From the NCBI GenBank assembly GCA_002405475.1, contig DHLX01000012.1, forward strand, positions 53,606 through 117,605: 64,000 nucleotides of DNA, in the 5' to 3' direction. This document shows, one piece after another, positions 36,412 to 44,424 of the stretch. The stretch is from Burkholderiales bacterium UBA4657. GTDB lineage: Bacteria; Pseudomonadota; Gammaproteobacteria; Burkholderiales; Burkholderiaceae_E. The notes under the pieces are model-generated. The model ran no database searches. It was not told the origin of the DNA and saw only the letters and a program-made list of their open reading frames with translations. Within the stretch, counting starts at the first letter, position 1; the number at the start of each line of letters is the position of its first letter. A program made the position numbers and the translations under genes.

Positions 36412-37032
36412 TCATGCAATCGCTCGAGACATAATCGTTGCGATCCTTCGATTTCGAATGTTGGCTGGCAAAGTACCCAGTGTATTCAGCCTTCCGGCTG
36501 CCAGTAAATCTGCCAGACCATGCGCTGTTGCCCACGCTGCTGCGACGTCAATCATCATGGCGCCATCGCACTTAGGTGAACCCTGATCGTTGGTTACTGC
36601 GCTGACAAGCGATACCAATTCATCGAAGGCCGACCCAGCTATGCGCTGGAGTCCCACGCTGCCGAAGTCGGGTCGATCCGACCCGAACATCAAACGAAAC
36701 AAGGCAGGGTTCTCCAACGCGAATACGACATAGCCTACGCCCGAGGCCTCGATTTGTTTGCGCGGATTGGAGGGGGCGCGCCGACGAAAATCACGCTGCG
36801 TTTGAATCAATCGCTCAAATCCTTTGGCCGCCAGGGCGGTCAGCAGCCCGTTCACATCGCCAAAATGATGCGCGGGAGCGGCATGACTCACACCCGCACG
36901 TTTGGCGACCCTCCGCAGTGAGAATCCCTCAATGCCACACTGCTTAAGTTCTTCCTCAGCGGCATCCATCAGGGCTGAGGACAAATCTCCATGATGGTAG
37001 GGACGCCGGGGGAGGCTCTTATCGTCCTTCAT
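36412..37032 (-). CDS. TetR/AcrR-family transcriptional regulator
   Basis: A 206-residue repressor-type protein. The helix-turn-helix is at about 20-65 (DAAEEELKQCGIEGFSLRRVAKRAGVSHAAP in two pieces), followed by a ligand domain with ALENPALFRLMFGSDRP, as in the WHG/TetR_C_33 type. ATG 37032 is chosen as it leads into the conserved YHHGDL; an in-frame GTG at 37083 would run over the presumed operator. It is divergent from the DUF2141 and SDR genes, which it probably controls. Confidence 0.88.
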   Translation of the reverse strand: MKDDKSLPRRPYHHGDLSSALMDAAEEELKQCGIEGFSLRRVAKRAGVSHAAPAHHFGDVNGLLTALAAKGFERLIQTQRDFRRRAPSNPRKQIEASGVGYVVFALENPALFRLMFGSDRPDFGSVGLQRIAGSAFDELVSLVSAVTNDQGSPKCDGAMMIDVAAAWATAHGLADLLAAGRLNTLGTLPANIRNRRIATIMSRAIA

Positions 37033-37076
37033 GGGCGCAAGGATCGCTTTTTTTTGTGCCAGCGTCAAGATTAATG

Positions 37077-37106
37077 TTGACACCGCCTAGATATACGGTT
37101 TATCTT
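37077..37106 (+). promoter_or_regulatory. Candidate promoter and TetR operator
   Basis: TTGACA (37077-37082), 18-bp spacer, TATCTT (37101-37106). The inverted repeat AGATA-N7-TATCT (37089-37105) overlaps the -10, where a TetR dimer could block transcription of the DUF2141-SDR genes. Site is seen; binding is inferred. Confidence 0.45.
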
Positions 37107-37161
37107 GACAATGAAAAGTTAAACGGTTTCCGTCCCACACACACAAACCATGAGGTCTGCC

Positions 37162-37626
37162 ATGAGTAAACAACGCCACACTTTCCCCATGCTGTTCAGC
37201 CGGTTACCATCCGTGCTGCTCACAATGATCACGGTGCCATTAACAGCGCTAGCCCAATCGGACGCCACGGTGCGGCTGGAGGTTGGTGATTTTCGTAACA
37301 ACATTGGTACACTCAACTGTCGACTATTTGCACGGGCATCGGACTTTCCCGACGGCGAAGGTGTGCTGACAGTTCGCGTACCGATCACCGGTCGCAAGGC
37401 AGTCTGCGCATTTCCCAACATCGAGGCGGGCACTTATGCAGTAGCCGTCGTGCATGATGAAAACAACAATGGGCGCGTCGATAAGAACTTTCTGGGCGTA
37501 CCCACCGAGGGCTATGGTGCATCAAACAACCGCACCTACGCGCTTTCAAGTCCCAAGTGGGAGGAGTCTAAGCTCGTACTCAAGCCGAGTGAAACCTTGA
37601 TTTTGCAGGTCAACCTCAGGTACTGA
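37162..37626 (+). CDS. Exported DUF2141 protein
   Basis: A 154-residue protein with an N-terminal signal peptide (hydrophobic core SVLLTMITVPLTA, cleavage near ALAQS) and a DUF2141 beta-sandwich domain: DFRNNIGTLNCRLF, and YAVAVVHDENNNGRVDKNFLGVPTEGYGASNN, the hallmark acidic loop that looks calcium-binding. Function of the family is unknown. ATG 37162 has GAGGT 6 bases upstream. It is followed after about 67 bp by an SDR gene. Confidence 0.82.
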   Translation: MSKQRHTFPMLFSRLPSVLLTMITVPLTALAQSDATVRLEVGDFRNNIGTLNCRLFARASDFPDGEGVLTVRVPITGRKAVCAFPNIEAGTYAVAVVHDENNNGRVDKNFLGVPTEGYGASNNRTYALSSPKWEESKLVLKPSETLILQVNLRY

Positions 37627-37693
37627 CGTCGGCACGAGCGCCAGTTACCGTCATGACTACCTACGACGATCAAACGAACAAAGGAAAACCATA

Positions 37694-38503
37694 ATGAACC
37701 AGATCAAAACGATCCTGCTGACAGGCGCGACCAGTGGTATCGGGCTAGAAATGGCCCGGCTGCTTGCGGCGCGCGGCCACCGGCTCATATTGGCTAGCCG
37801 AAGCGCTGCTAGACTTGAGGTCGTGGCCGATGAACTTCGATGTGCCAAGGCCGCACAGGTGCTCATATGTCCTATCGACTTAAGCTCGCCGCAGGCCGCC
37901 GAACAGCTTTTTGCTTTCTCTGAGGCGCGACAGCTACAGATTGATGTATTGATCAATAACGCCGGGTTTGGCATCCTTGAAGAGCACGTCGCGATTGATC
38001 CAGAAAAGTTGAGGCGTATGCTACAGCTCAACATCATCGCGGTTGCGGAACTGTGCCAACGATACGGCGCAGAAATGAAGCACCGCCGACAAGGCTCCAT
38101 ACTGAACGTCGCCTCGACAGCTGCTTTCCAACCGACACCCTATTTTGCGGCATACGGTGCTTCAAAGTCTTTTGTTCTCTGCTTTTCCGAGGCTCTGGCC
38201 AAGGAGCTTGAGGATTATGGTGTAAGTGTGGGCTGTTTGGCTCCTGGACCGACCGATACCGCGTTCTTCGACGGCATCGACCCTAGGCGCATTGCCGACG
38301 GACATTTTTTCCATAAGGCCGGTCGCACTGACCCACGCGATGTTGCCGCTGCTGGCGTGGAACTTCTTGAACATGGCGGTATGACAAAAGTAGTCGGCCT
38401 GACCAACCAGCTCGCGATCTTGGGTAATCGCTTGACACCAAGGGGAGTGGTAGCGGCCATCTCGAAGCGGCTAATAAAACCTAAAGCACTCGACGCCGTG
38501 TGA
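37694..38503 (+). CDS. Short-chain dehydrogenase/reductase
   Basis: A 269-residue classical SDR: cofactor loop TGATSGIGLEMA, NNAGFG, catalytic Ser in NVASTAAF and YGASKSF with Tyr-x-x-x-Lys spacing (YGASK). The ASRS after the second strand suggests NADP preference. Substrate is unknown. AAAGGAAAA precedes the ATG. Together with the DUF2141 gene it probably belongs to the TetR-regulated unit. Confidence 0.88.
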   Translation: MNQIKTILLTGATSGIGLEMARLLAARGHRLILASRSAARLEVVADELRCAKAAQVLICPIDLSSPQAAEQLFAFSEARQLQIDVLINNAGFGILEEHVAIDPEKLRRMLQLNIIAVAELCQRYGAEMKHRRQGSILNVASTAAFQPTPYFAAYGASKSFVLCFSEALAKELEDYGVSVGCLAPGPTDTAFFDGIDPRRIADGHFFHKAGRTDPRDVAAAGVELLEHGGMTKVVGLTNQLAILGNRLTPRGVVAAISKRLIKPKALDAV

Positions 38504-38521
38504 TCTCGACGAACATCAACT

Positions 38522-40708
38522 TCATTTCCCACGCCGCAACAGCAAGGCATTCAGCATGACACTGACCGAACTCAGCGCCATGGCGGCACCGGCAACGACC
38601 GGGCTCAAGTAGCCCAAGGCAGCCAGTGGTATCCCGACAATGTTGTAGATAAACGCCCAGAACAGGTTTTGATGGATTTTTCTCACGGTGCGACGTGAAA
38701 TGTCCAGCGCGGCGGCTATCAATGTCGGGTCACCGCGCATCAAGGTAATGCCTGCGGTACGCAGGGCGACATCGGTGCTTTGCCCGAGACCGTTCGACAT
38801 GGCCATGCTCACATCGGCCGCAGCCAGTGCCGGGGCGTCATTGATACCATCACCCACCATGGCGACGACATAGCCCTGGGCGCGCAAACGCTCTATGTGC
38901 TGTGCCTTGTCGGTAGGCAGTACGTCGGCAATGACTTCCTCAATGCCTAATTTTTCAGCAACCGCTTGTGCAGCCGCCTGGTTGTCGCCAGAAATCATGA
39001 CCGTATGCAAACCCAAGGCTTGCAATTGAGCCACCGCATGTGCCGAGCCAGGTTTTAAGGCATCACCAAAAGTCATGCTGCCCAGCAATACCGGGCCGGG
39101 CCAATGGGGCGAAAGATCGGCCACCCACGATTCGGTCTGAGTGCTTGCTGTAGGGTTCAGCGCTAGTCCCAGTTCCTGCATCCAGCGCCGGTTACCGATA
39201 GCCAGTAGCCGTAACGACCCCGAGTCAGTGACATAGCCCTGCAAGCCCTTGCCGGGCACGGCCTGCACCTGTTGGGTGACGGGCAAGACCAGTTGCTCGC
39301 GCCGTGCTGCCTCTAGTACGGCACGCGCCAGTGGGTGTTCACTGCCCTGTTGCAAGGCCGCGACCTGAACCAGTAAAGTCTCACGCTTTTCATGCAGGGC
39401 ATTGAATGACAGTAATTGCGGTTTACCTTGCGTCAGCGTACCGGTTTTGTCGAGGGCAACGGCAGTCACGCGCTGTGCCAGCTCTAGCGCTTCCATGTCC
39501 TTGATGAGTATGCCTTGTCGTGCCGCGACCCCGGTTCCCACCATAATGGCTGCGGGTGTCGCCAAACCCAGGGCGCACGGGCAGGCAATGACGAGTACCG
39601 CCACGGCATGAATGAAGGCAGCTTCCAGCCCCGCCCCTGACCACCACCAGCCCACGCAGGTGATGAGTGCCACCAGCAGCACGGCGGGTACGAACAGTGC
39701 CGACACTTTATCCACCACTCTTTGTATCGGCGCTTTGGCCGCTTGTGCACTTTCTACGCGCTCAATTATCTGCGCCAGCAGGGTCTGGGTGCCGACCGCC
39801 GTCGTCGTCATCAACAATCGGCCTGCGCCGTTAATCGAGCCACCGGTTAAAGCGTCGCCTTTCTGTTTATGCACGGGCAAAGGTTCGCCACTGAGCATGG
39901 CTTCATCAACATGGCTTTCCCCTTCCAGAACTGCGCCGTCCACTGGCACCCGCTCGCCCGGGCGCAATACCAGCACATCGCCCACCCGCACTTGTGCCAG
40001 TGCAATATCGGTCTCAACGCCTGCCCGCCATAAGCGCGCCACTTCAGGTCGCAACTCTTGTAGTGCGCGAATAGCGGCACCCGTTTGCTGTTTGGCACGA
40101 CTTTCCAGCCACTTGCCGAGCAATACCAGGCTAATAACCACCGCCGAGGCTTCGTAATAGAGATGCTCACCGTGGTCATGAGCGAGCCAGAGCCAGGTGG
40201 ACAACCCCCAGCCAGCGGAGGTGCCCAGCGCCACCAGTAAGTCCATATTGCCCGTACCTGCACGTACGGCATGCCAGGCGGCGCGATAAAAGCGTGCGCC
40301 CAGTACAAACTGTACAGGCGTAGCCAGAGCGAATTGCACCCACGCAGGCAGACCCCAGTCGATGCCAAACAGCCCCAGCAACATGGGTAAAACCAGCGGT
40401 GCCGACAGCAACAGACTGATGCCTGCCGCGGAAAAGCTTGGTTCATGTACGATGGCGGGCTCGGTGGCATGCTCATGCGCCTGATAACCGGCTTTTTCCA
40501 CGGCCTGCAACAAGAGCGCTAACACCTGGGCGCGCGTGACGTTCGGGCTCAACTGCACTCGCGCCGTTTCATTTGCCAGGTTGACACTGGCTTCCTGCAC
40601 GCCCTGGACTTTTTTTAATGCTTTTTCGACCCGACTGACGCACGAGGCGCAGCTCATGCCCTCAATGTCCAGGCTAACGGTTTTCACGGTAAGATCGTCG
40701 CTTGTCAT
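38522..40708 (-). CDS. copA: Copper-translocating P1B-type ATPase
   Basis: Exports Cu(I) from the cytoplasm. In 728 residues: one N-terminal heavy-metal domain (GMSCASC), the CPC ion site in VIACPCALGLATP, the phosphorylation site DKTGT, the SEHPLARAV motif, GDGINDAPAL hinge and the C-terminal MxxSS (ALSSVSVMLNALLLRR), all of the CopA type. ATG 40708 is favoured; an upstream ATG at 40738 would overlap the divergent copZ start. Works with the adjacent CopZ-like chaperone and the copper genes at 48004-52800. Confidence 0.94.
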   Translation of the reverse strand: MTSDDLTVKTVSLDIEGMSCASCVSRVEKALKKVQGVQEASVNLANETARVQLSPNVTRAQVLALLLQAVEKAGYQAHEHATEPAIVHEPSFSAAGISLLLSAPLVLPMLLGLFGIDWGLPAWVQFALATPVQFVLGARFYRAAWHAVRAGTGNMDLLVALGTSAGWGLSTWLWLAHDHGEHLYYEASAVVISLVLLGKWLESRAKQQTGAAIRALQELRPEVARLWRAGVETDIALAQVRVGDVLVLRPGERVPVDGAVLEGESHVDEAMLSGEPLPVHKQKGDALTGGSINGAGRLLMTTTAVGTQTLLAQIIERVESAQAAKAPIQRVVDKVSALFVPAVLLVALITCVGWWWSGAGLEAAFIHAVAVLVIACPCALGLATPAAIMVGTGVAARQGILIKDMEALELAQRVTAVALDKTGTLTQGKPQLLSFNALHEKRETLLVQVAALQQGSEHPLARAVLEAARREQLVLPVTQQVQAVPGKGLQGYVTDSGSLRLLAIGNRRWMQELGLALNPTASTQTESWVADLSPHWPGPVLLGSMTFGDALKPGSAHAVAQLQALGLHTVMISGDNQAAAQAVAEKLGIEEVIADVLPTDKAQHIERLRAQGYVVAMVGDGINDAPALAAADVSMAMSNGLGQSTDVALRTAGITLMRGDPTLIAAALDISRRTVRKIHQNLFWAFIYNIVGIPLAALGYLSPVVAGAAMALSSVSVMLNALLLRRGK

Positions 40709-40736
40709 AAGCCTGACCATAGCACAGTGTGAACCC

Positions 40737-40943
40737 ATGAAAACTCAATGGAAAGTCAGTGGTATGAGCTGCGGTCATTGTGTACGCGCCATTACCCAAG
40801 CGATACAGGCACTTGACTCGCAGGCTCAGATCCAGGTCAACCTGGCTCAAGCTACTGTCAATATCGAGTCGTCTTTGACTCAAGCTGCTATTGCGGCGGC
40901 GATTGAAGAGGCGGGCTACGCGGTGCAGTCTGCCGAGGTTTAG
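40737..40943 (+). CDS. copZ: CopZ-like copper chaperone (heavy-metal-associated domain)
   Basis: A 68-residue protein of one HMA domain: MKTQWKVSGMSCGHCVRAI with the metal-binding CGHC, and the ferredoxin-like rest ending EEAGYAVQSAEV. Probably carries Cu(I) to CopA, which is transcribed divergently with about 28 bp between the favoured starts, leaving little room for a promoter unless it overlaps the coding starts. Confidence 0.92.
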   Translation: MKTQWKVSGMSCGHCVRAITQAIQALDSQAQIQVNLAQATVNIESSLTQAAIAAAIEEAGYAVQSAEV

Positions 40944-40992
40944 TTGCGCACCAAGTTTTCACACGGGTAGTGCCGCTCTTGTACTCACACCT

Positions 40993-41005
40993 GTTACGTA
41001 GTAAC
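40993..41005. promoter_or_regulatory. Inverted repeat upstream of the phd-vapC pair
   Basis: GTTAC-GTA-GTAAC is a perfect 5-bp inverted repeat 34 bp before the antitoxin start, a plausible autoregulatory operator for the antitoxin. Confidence 0.5.
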
Positions 41006-41038
41006 ATTTCTACAATGCTTCATATAAGAGGTGACGCC

Positions 41039-41293
41039 ATGACTATTACCACTCTATCAAGCCGCGAATTTAACCAGGGCGCAAGTGAGGCAAAGCGGGC
41101 TGCCAACCATGAGCCGGTATTCATCACAGATCGGGGCCGACCGGCTCATGTACTACTGAGTTTTGAGGAGTATCAGCGACTGACAAAGCAGCGTCGCAAC
41201 ATTGCTGATGCACTGGCCATGCCAGAGGTTTCCGATTTTGAGTTTGAGCCACCCCAAGTGCTGATAGAACCCCGAGCGGCTGATTTTTCGTGA
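41039..41293 (+). CDS. Phd/YefM-family antitoxin
   Basis: An 84-residue antitoxin. The N-terminal Phd/YefM DNA-binding fold is visible in LSSREFNQGASEAKRAANHEPVFITDRGRPAHVLLS (in parts: conserved SREFNQ and TDRGRPAHVL), with a C-terminal acidic tail that would neutralise the toxin. AAGAGGTGA precedes ATG 41039. It overlaps the VapC gene by 4 bases (GTGA). Type II pair by layout. Confidence 0.9.
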   Translation: MTITTLSSREFNQGASEAKRAANHEPVFITDRGRPAHVLLSFEEYQRLTKQRRNIADALAMPEVSDFEFEPPQVLIEPRAADFS

Positions 41294-41694
41294 GGTTTGT
41301 TCTCGATACCAATGTCGTGTCCGAACTGCGAAAAGTGCGACTTGGCAGGGCTGATGCCAACGTAGTGGCATGGGCAGAAAATGTGGACGCCACCGACCTA
41401 TTTGTGTCCGTCATTACCCTTATGGAATTGGAGCTTGGCGTCTTTTCGATTGAGAAAAAGGACGCGACACAGGGAGCCTTGTTGCGCTCATGGTTGGAGC
41501 AGCATGTATTACCTGAATTCGCCGAGCGTACCCTGTCTGTCGATAGCTTGGTAGCACGCCGTTGCGCCCGTCTGCACGTACCCGACAGGCGCGGCGAGCG
41601 CGATGCACTCATTGCCGCTACCGCGCTGGTTCATGGCATGACGGTGGTGACCCGAAATGTCGCCGATTTCCTATCGTCAGGTGTGCCCCCTTGA
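41290..41694 (+). CDS. vapC: VapC-family PIN-domain toxin
   Basis: A 134-residue PIN ribonuclease: FVLDTNVVSEL with the first catalytic Asp6, LMELELG with Glu, and DALIAATALVHGMTVVTRNVADF with the C-terminal Asp pair, so all four acidic positions are present. Start GTG at 41290 overlaps the antitoxin stop. The protein ends VADFLSSGVPP, lacking the usual ...LLNPW tail of about four residues; the following bases could encode such a tail in another frame, so a small indel near 41685 is likely. Toxic activity probably remains. Confidence 0.9.
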   Translation: MRFVLDTNVVSELRKVRLGRADANVVAWAENVDATDLFVSVITLMELELGVFSIEKKDATQGALLRSWLEQHVLPEFAERTLSVDSLVARRCARLHVPDRRGERDALIAATALVHGMTVVTRNVADFLSSGVPP

Positions 41695-41728
41695 ACCTGG
41701 CGAATCTCCCACCTGAGAGGCGCATGCC

Positions 41729-43270
41729 ATGGCATCCAGGACTCTGGTGTCGAGCCTGATCTCGGCGACGCTGCTGGTGGCCTGTGGTGGCGGCGCATCG
41801 TCCGCTCCGGGCTCGGCACCGACGGCGCCGCCGCCGACGCCGCCGTCGGGTACCTGCGAGCCGGGTACGCGCTCGCTGGCCAACGTGGCGATCGGCTACA
41901 ACGTCAACGTGTTGTTCTGGGAAGGGCTCTACACCGACCAGGCGCTGCTGACCGCGGTGCGTTCGCTGGGCACGCCCATGTTGCGTTATCCGGGGGGCAC
42001 CGAGTCGGACTACTTCCACTGGAGGGCCGGTCGCCCTGTCGAAGCCTGTCGCTATTCGACCTGCCGCACCTGGGACGACCGGAGCCTGCGCCAACCGGCC
42101 CTTTATCAGAGGTTCGGCGGCCACACGCAGGGCACGCCGGCATCCTTGGCCTCCGTTCTGGGCTCCACGGGCGGCGCGTCCTTGTTCGTCGCCAACATGG
42201 TCACGGCCAGCGCCGACGACATGTTGGCCTGGCTGGGCGCGGCCCGCGCGGCTGGGCTCGATACCAACCGGATCGAGCTGGGCAACGAGCCGTACTTTGC
42301 GCAGGTCGAGGGCACCGACAACAACGCGATTGTCTTTCCGGACGCAGCAGCGCATGTGCGTGCGGCACGTGCGCTGGCCCAGCGGATGCGGGCGACGTGG
42401 ACCGGCCTGCGCCTGGCGCAGCCCGCCTTCGTGCCGCGCATCGACCTGGCGACTGGGCAGCCCGACCCGCGTCAGGACCAGCGCATGCTCACCTGGAACG
42501 AAGGAATTCTCGCCGCGGGTGCGGCCGACTATGCCGATGCCTTCGCGCTGCACTTCTATCCGGCGCTGCCGGCGCGCGGTGCCGCCACCGAGGCGGCCTA
42601 TCTGGCCGAGCTCGGCAGCTACGCGGCGCGCTACTGGCGAGCCACGCGTGCCGCCTCGCAATGGCAGTTGTTGCCGGCGGGCAAGGCTCTGTGGATCACC
42701 GAGTTCAACGTCAGCTTCGCCCAGGCCGGTGAGCTGGCCGGCACCTGGATGCACGGGCTGTACATGGCGCAGTTTGCGCTGCGCGCGCTCGAAGACGCTC
42801 GGGTCGAACTGCTGATCGCGCACATGCTGACCGGCAACCCGCAATGGCAGGCCGTCGTGCATCCGGGACGTTCGCCCGACGTTGTTCCCGCCGTCGGGTT
42901 CCAGAGCTACGCGCTGACGGCGCAGGGTCGCGCGCTGGCGGCGGTCGCCGGCACGCTGGCCGTTGGGAAGTGCGGGCGCGCCCTGGCTCCGGCCGAGTTG
43001 TCCGGGGCCGCCGATCCGGATCGCGTCGCGTCGTGGCTGGTCACGCAGGGTCCGGTGCAGCGGCTCGTGCTCGTCAATGCCGATGCCACCAGCGTGCGCG
43101 TGGACCTTGCTGCGGCCGGCTGGCAGGCAGCCAAAGGCCGGTTGCTGAGCGCGGCGGCGCTGATGCGGATCACCGATCTGGAGTTACTCGTCGAAACGTC
43201 GTTCGACCTGTCGACGCCGCGGCTGGACGTCGCGCCGTACTCGATCGCCGTTCTCGAGCGCACCCGGTAG
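41729..43270 (+). CDS. Exported lipoprotein glycoside hydrolase (clan A-like TIM barrel)
   Basis: A 513-residue protein with a lipoprotein signal (LLVAC, lipid Cys19) and a low-complexity Ser/Pro/Ala linker (20-40). The rest resembles TIM-barrel glycosidases: LRYPGGTESDYFHW, IELGNEPYF with the probable acid/base Glu187, YADAFALHFYP and ALWITEFNVSF with the probable nucleophile Glu325, then a C-terminal beta domain. The substrate is not readable. GC content is far above that of neighbouring genes, codons end in G/C almost throughout, so recent transfer is likely. No partner transport genes are adjacent. Confidence 0.75.
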   Translation: MASRTLVSSLISATLLVACGGGASSAPGSAPTAPPPTPPSGTCEPGTRSLANVAIGYNVNVLFWEGLYTDQALLTAVRSLGTPMLRYPGGTESDYFHWRAGRPVEACRYSTCRTWDDRSLRQPALYQRFGGHTQGTPASLASVLGSTGGASLFVANMVTASADDMLAWLGAARAAGLDTNRIELGNEPYFAQVEGTDNNAIVFPDAAAHVRAARALAQRMRATWTGLRLAQPAFVPRIDLATGQPDPRQDQRMLTWNEGILAAGAADYADAFALHFYPALPARGAATEAAYLAELGSYAARYWRATRAASQWQLLPAGKALWITEFNVSFAQAGELAGTWMHGLYMAQFALRALEDARVELLIAHMLTGNPQWQAVVHPGRSPDVVPAVGFQSYALTAQGRALAAVAGTLAVGKCGRALAPAELSGAADPDRVASWLVTQGPVQRLVLVNADATSVRVDLAAAGWQAAKGRLLSAAALMRITDLELLVETSFDLSTPRLDVAPYSIAVLERTR

Positions 43271-43424
43271 CGTCGGCGGCGGACGCGCGAGCGGCAGCCG
43301 CGCTCGTTGGATTGCCTTCTCGCCGAGCGCTCGGCAACTTGCCCTCGGCAGGTCCCGGCGGGCGCATGCGTGCATACACGCTGAGCAGCCGCTGTGCGGC
43401 GGTGCGAGTGTGCTGCGCCGGCGG
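43271..43424. other. GC-rich gap, no gene seen
   Basis: About 150 bp of very GC-rich sequence between the glycosidase stop and the CoA-transferase remnant; no motif recognised. Confidence 0.4.
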
Positions 43425-43727
43425 CAACGCCGGCTGTTCGTCGGCACCTTCACTGCCGTCGACCTGCAGGTCGACGTCATCGACGGCCAGCTCGTGATCC
43501 GCAGCGACACCGGGCCGAAGAAGTTCATCCCGCAGGTCGAGCACCGCACCTTCAGCGGCAGCTACGCGGTCAAGCGCGGCCAGCCGGTGCTGTACGTGAC
43601 CGAGCGCTGCGTATTCCAGCTCACCGCCGACGGCCTGGAGCTGACCGAGGTCGCCCCCGGGGTCGACATCGAGCGCGACATCCTGGCGCGGATGGACTTC
43701 GCGCCGATCATCCGCGGCACGCCGATA
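43425..43727 (+). pseudogene. Remnant: C-terminal end of an acyl-CoA:carboxylate CoA-transferase gene
   Basis: The frame encodes GTFTAVDLQVDVIDG, FIPQVEHRTFSGSYAV, QPVLYVTERCVFQLT and APGVDIERDILARMDFAPI, which are the C-terminal strands of acetate/propionate CoA-transferase (YdiF/Pct-type). Only about 100 of more than 500 residues remain; the rest of the gene is absent upstream, and homology ends near 43725, just before the direct repeat at 43731. GC-rich like the glycosidase, so both probably arrived as one block. An open frame from 43410 to 43796 exists but is unlikely to be functional. Confidence 0.7.
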
Positions 43728-43730
43728 TGG

Positions 43731-43770
43731 AAGTTCCCACTGTCAATCCTTGGCACGTGTCGTTATGACC
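43731..43770. repeat. Direct repeat, left copy, flanking the MazEF module
   Basis: A 40-bp copy matching 44425-44464 at 35 of 40 positions, with a 22-bp identical core whose first 20 bases are CCCACTGTCAATCCTTGGCA. It begins where the CoA-transferase remnant ends. Confidence 0.85.
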
Positions 43771-43784
43771 AGAAAAAGACCTGT

Positions 43785-43828
43785 TGTTGCATGTAACAAA
43801 AAAGCGATGTAGCATGTTGCATGTAACA
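43785..43828. promoter_or_regulatory. Duplicated operator of the mazEF-type pair
   Basis: TGTTGCATGTAACA occurs at 43785-43798 and 43815-43828, exactly 30 bp apart. Each copy is a near-perfect palindrome (TGTTRCATGYAACA). The second lies 14 bp before the antitoxin ATG with AGAGGGGG in between. Such paired sites fit cooperative autorepression by an antitoxin-toxin complex (inference). Confidence 0.65.
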
Positions 43829-43842
43829 AAAGAGGGGGTGGT

Positions 43843-44061
43843 ATGGTAGATGTCAATTCACGAGTTCAAAAGCACCGCAACGCCTTACGCATGGCAGGAC
43901 TTCGCCCGGTACAAATCTGGGTGCCGGACACGCGCCGCCCGGACTTTGCGCAAGAATGCCAGCGCCAGTGCCTTCTTGTGGCTCAGGCTGACAGCGCCGA
44001 TACAGTTATGCAGCAGTTCATGGATGAAGCTTTGGCAGACGTGGATGGTTGGACGGAATGA
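43843..44061 (+). CDS. MazE-type antitoxin (DUF3018-like)
   Basis: A 72-residue antitoxin: VQKHRNALRMAGLRPVQIWVPDTRRPDFAQECQRQ (in parts: RNALRMAGLRPVQIWVPDTR is the family hallmark), then an acidic C-terminus (MDEALADVDGWTE) that would bind the toxin. AGAGGGGG lies before ATG 43843. It shares 4 bases (ATGA) with the downstream toxin gene. Confidence 0.9.
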   Translation: MVDVNSRVQKHRNALRMAGLRPVQIWVPDTRRPDFAQECQRQCLLVAQADSADTVMQQFMDEALADVDGWTE

Positions 44062-44384
44062 TGCGCGGCGACCTCGTGACTATTGCCATGCAGGGCGACT
44101 TTGGAAAGTCGCGCCCGGCGTTAGTGATTCAAGCCGACCAGTTCAGCCAGCATAGTAGCGCAACGGTACTACCAATCACCAGCACAATGGTTGCGGCACC
44201 ATTGCTGCGCGTTGCTGTTCAGCCAAGCGCAGAGAACGGCTTACAAAAACCTTCACAGGTGATGGTGGATAAGGCCATGACGGTGAAGCGCGAGAAAATA
44301 GGATCAAAATTGGGTCGTATCGACCAAGCGGTACTCGTTGAGGTAGATCGCTGTTTGGCGGTGTTTCTCGGCATCGCCAAATAA
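44058..44384 (+). CDS. MazF-family endoribonuclease toxin
   Basis: A 108-residue MazF/PemK-type toxin: RGDLVTIAMQGDFGKSRPALVIQAD contains the conserved GDLV...G.KSRPALVIQ pattern (given here in parts, catalytic Arg in SRPA), followed by TVLPITS, and PSQVMVDKAMTVKREKIG with the conserved D and T. Start ATG 44058 or 44061 (MRGD). Cleaves RNA at short sites in the family; the target is unknown. The pair is bracketed by direct repeats. Confidence 0.9.
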   Translation: MMRGDLVTIAMQGDFGKSRPALVIQADQFSQHSSATVLPITSTMVAAPLLRVAVQPSAENGLQKPSQVMVDKAMTVKREKIGSKLGRIDQAVLVEVDRCLAVFLGIAK

Positions 44385-44424
44385 CAGTAAACAGGCGTTT
44401 CCTACACACGAACCAAGCCTACGA

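Noticed and set aside
41618..42862. 414-residue minus-strand frame across the glycosidase gene
   Set aside because: High GC leaves antisense frames open; the plus frame has a lipobox, GNEP and TEFN motifs, the minus frame is Arg/Gly/Ala-rich with no domain.
42844..43497. Plus-strand frame in another phase through the GC-rich block
   Set aside because: Arg/Gly/Ala-rich shadow; the glycosidase frame explains the region.
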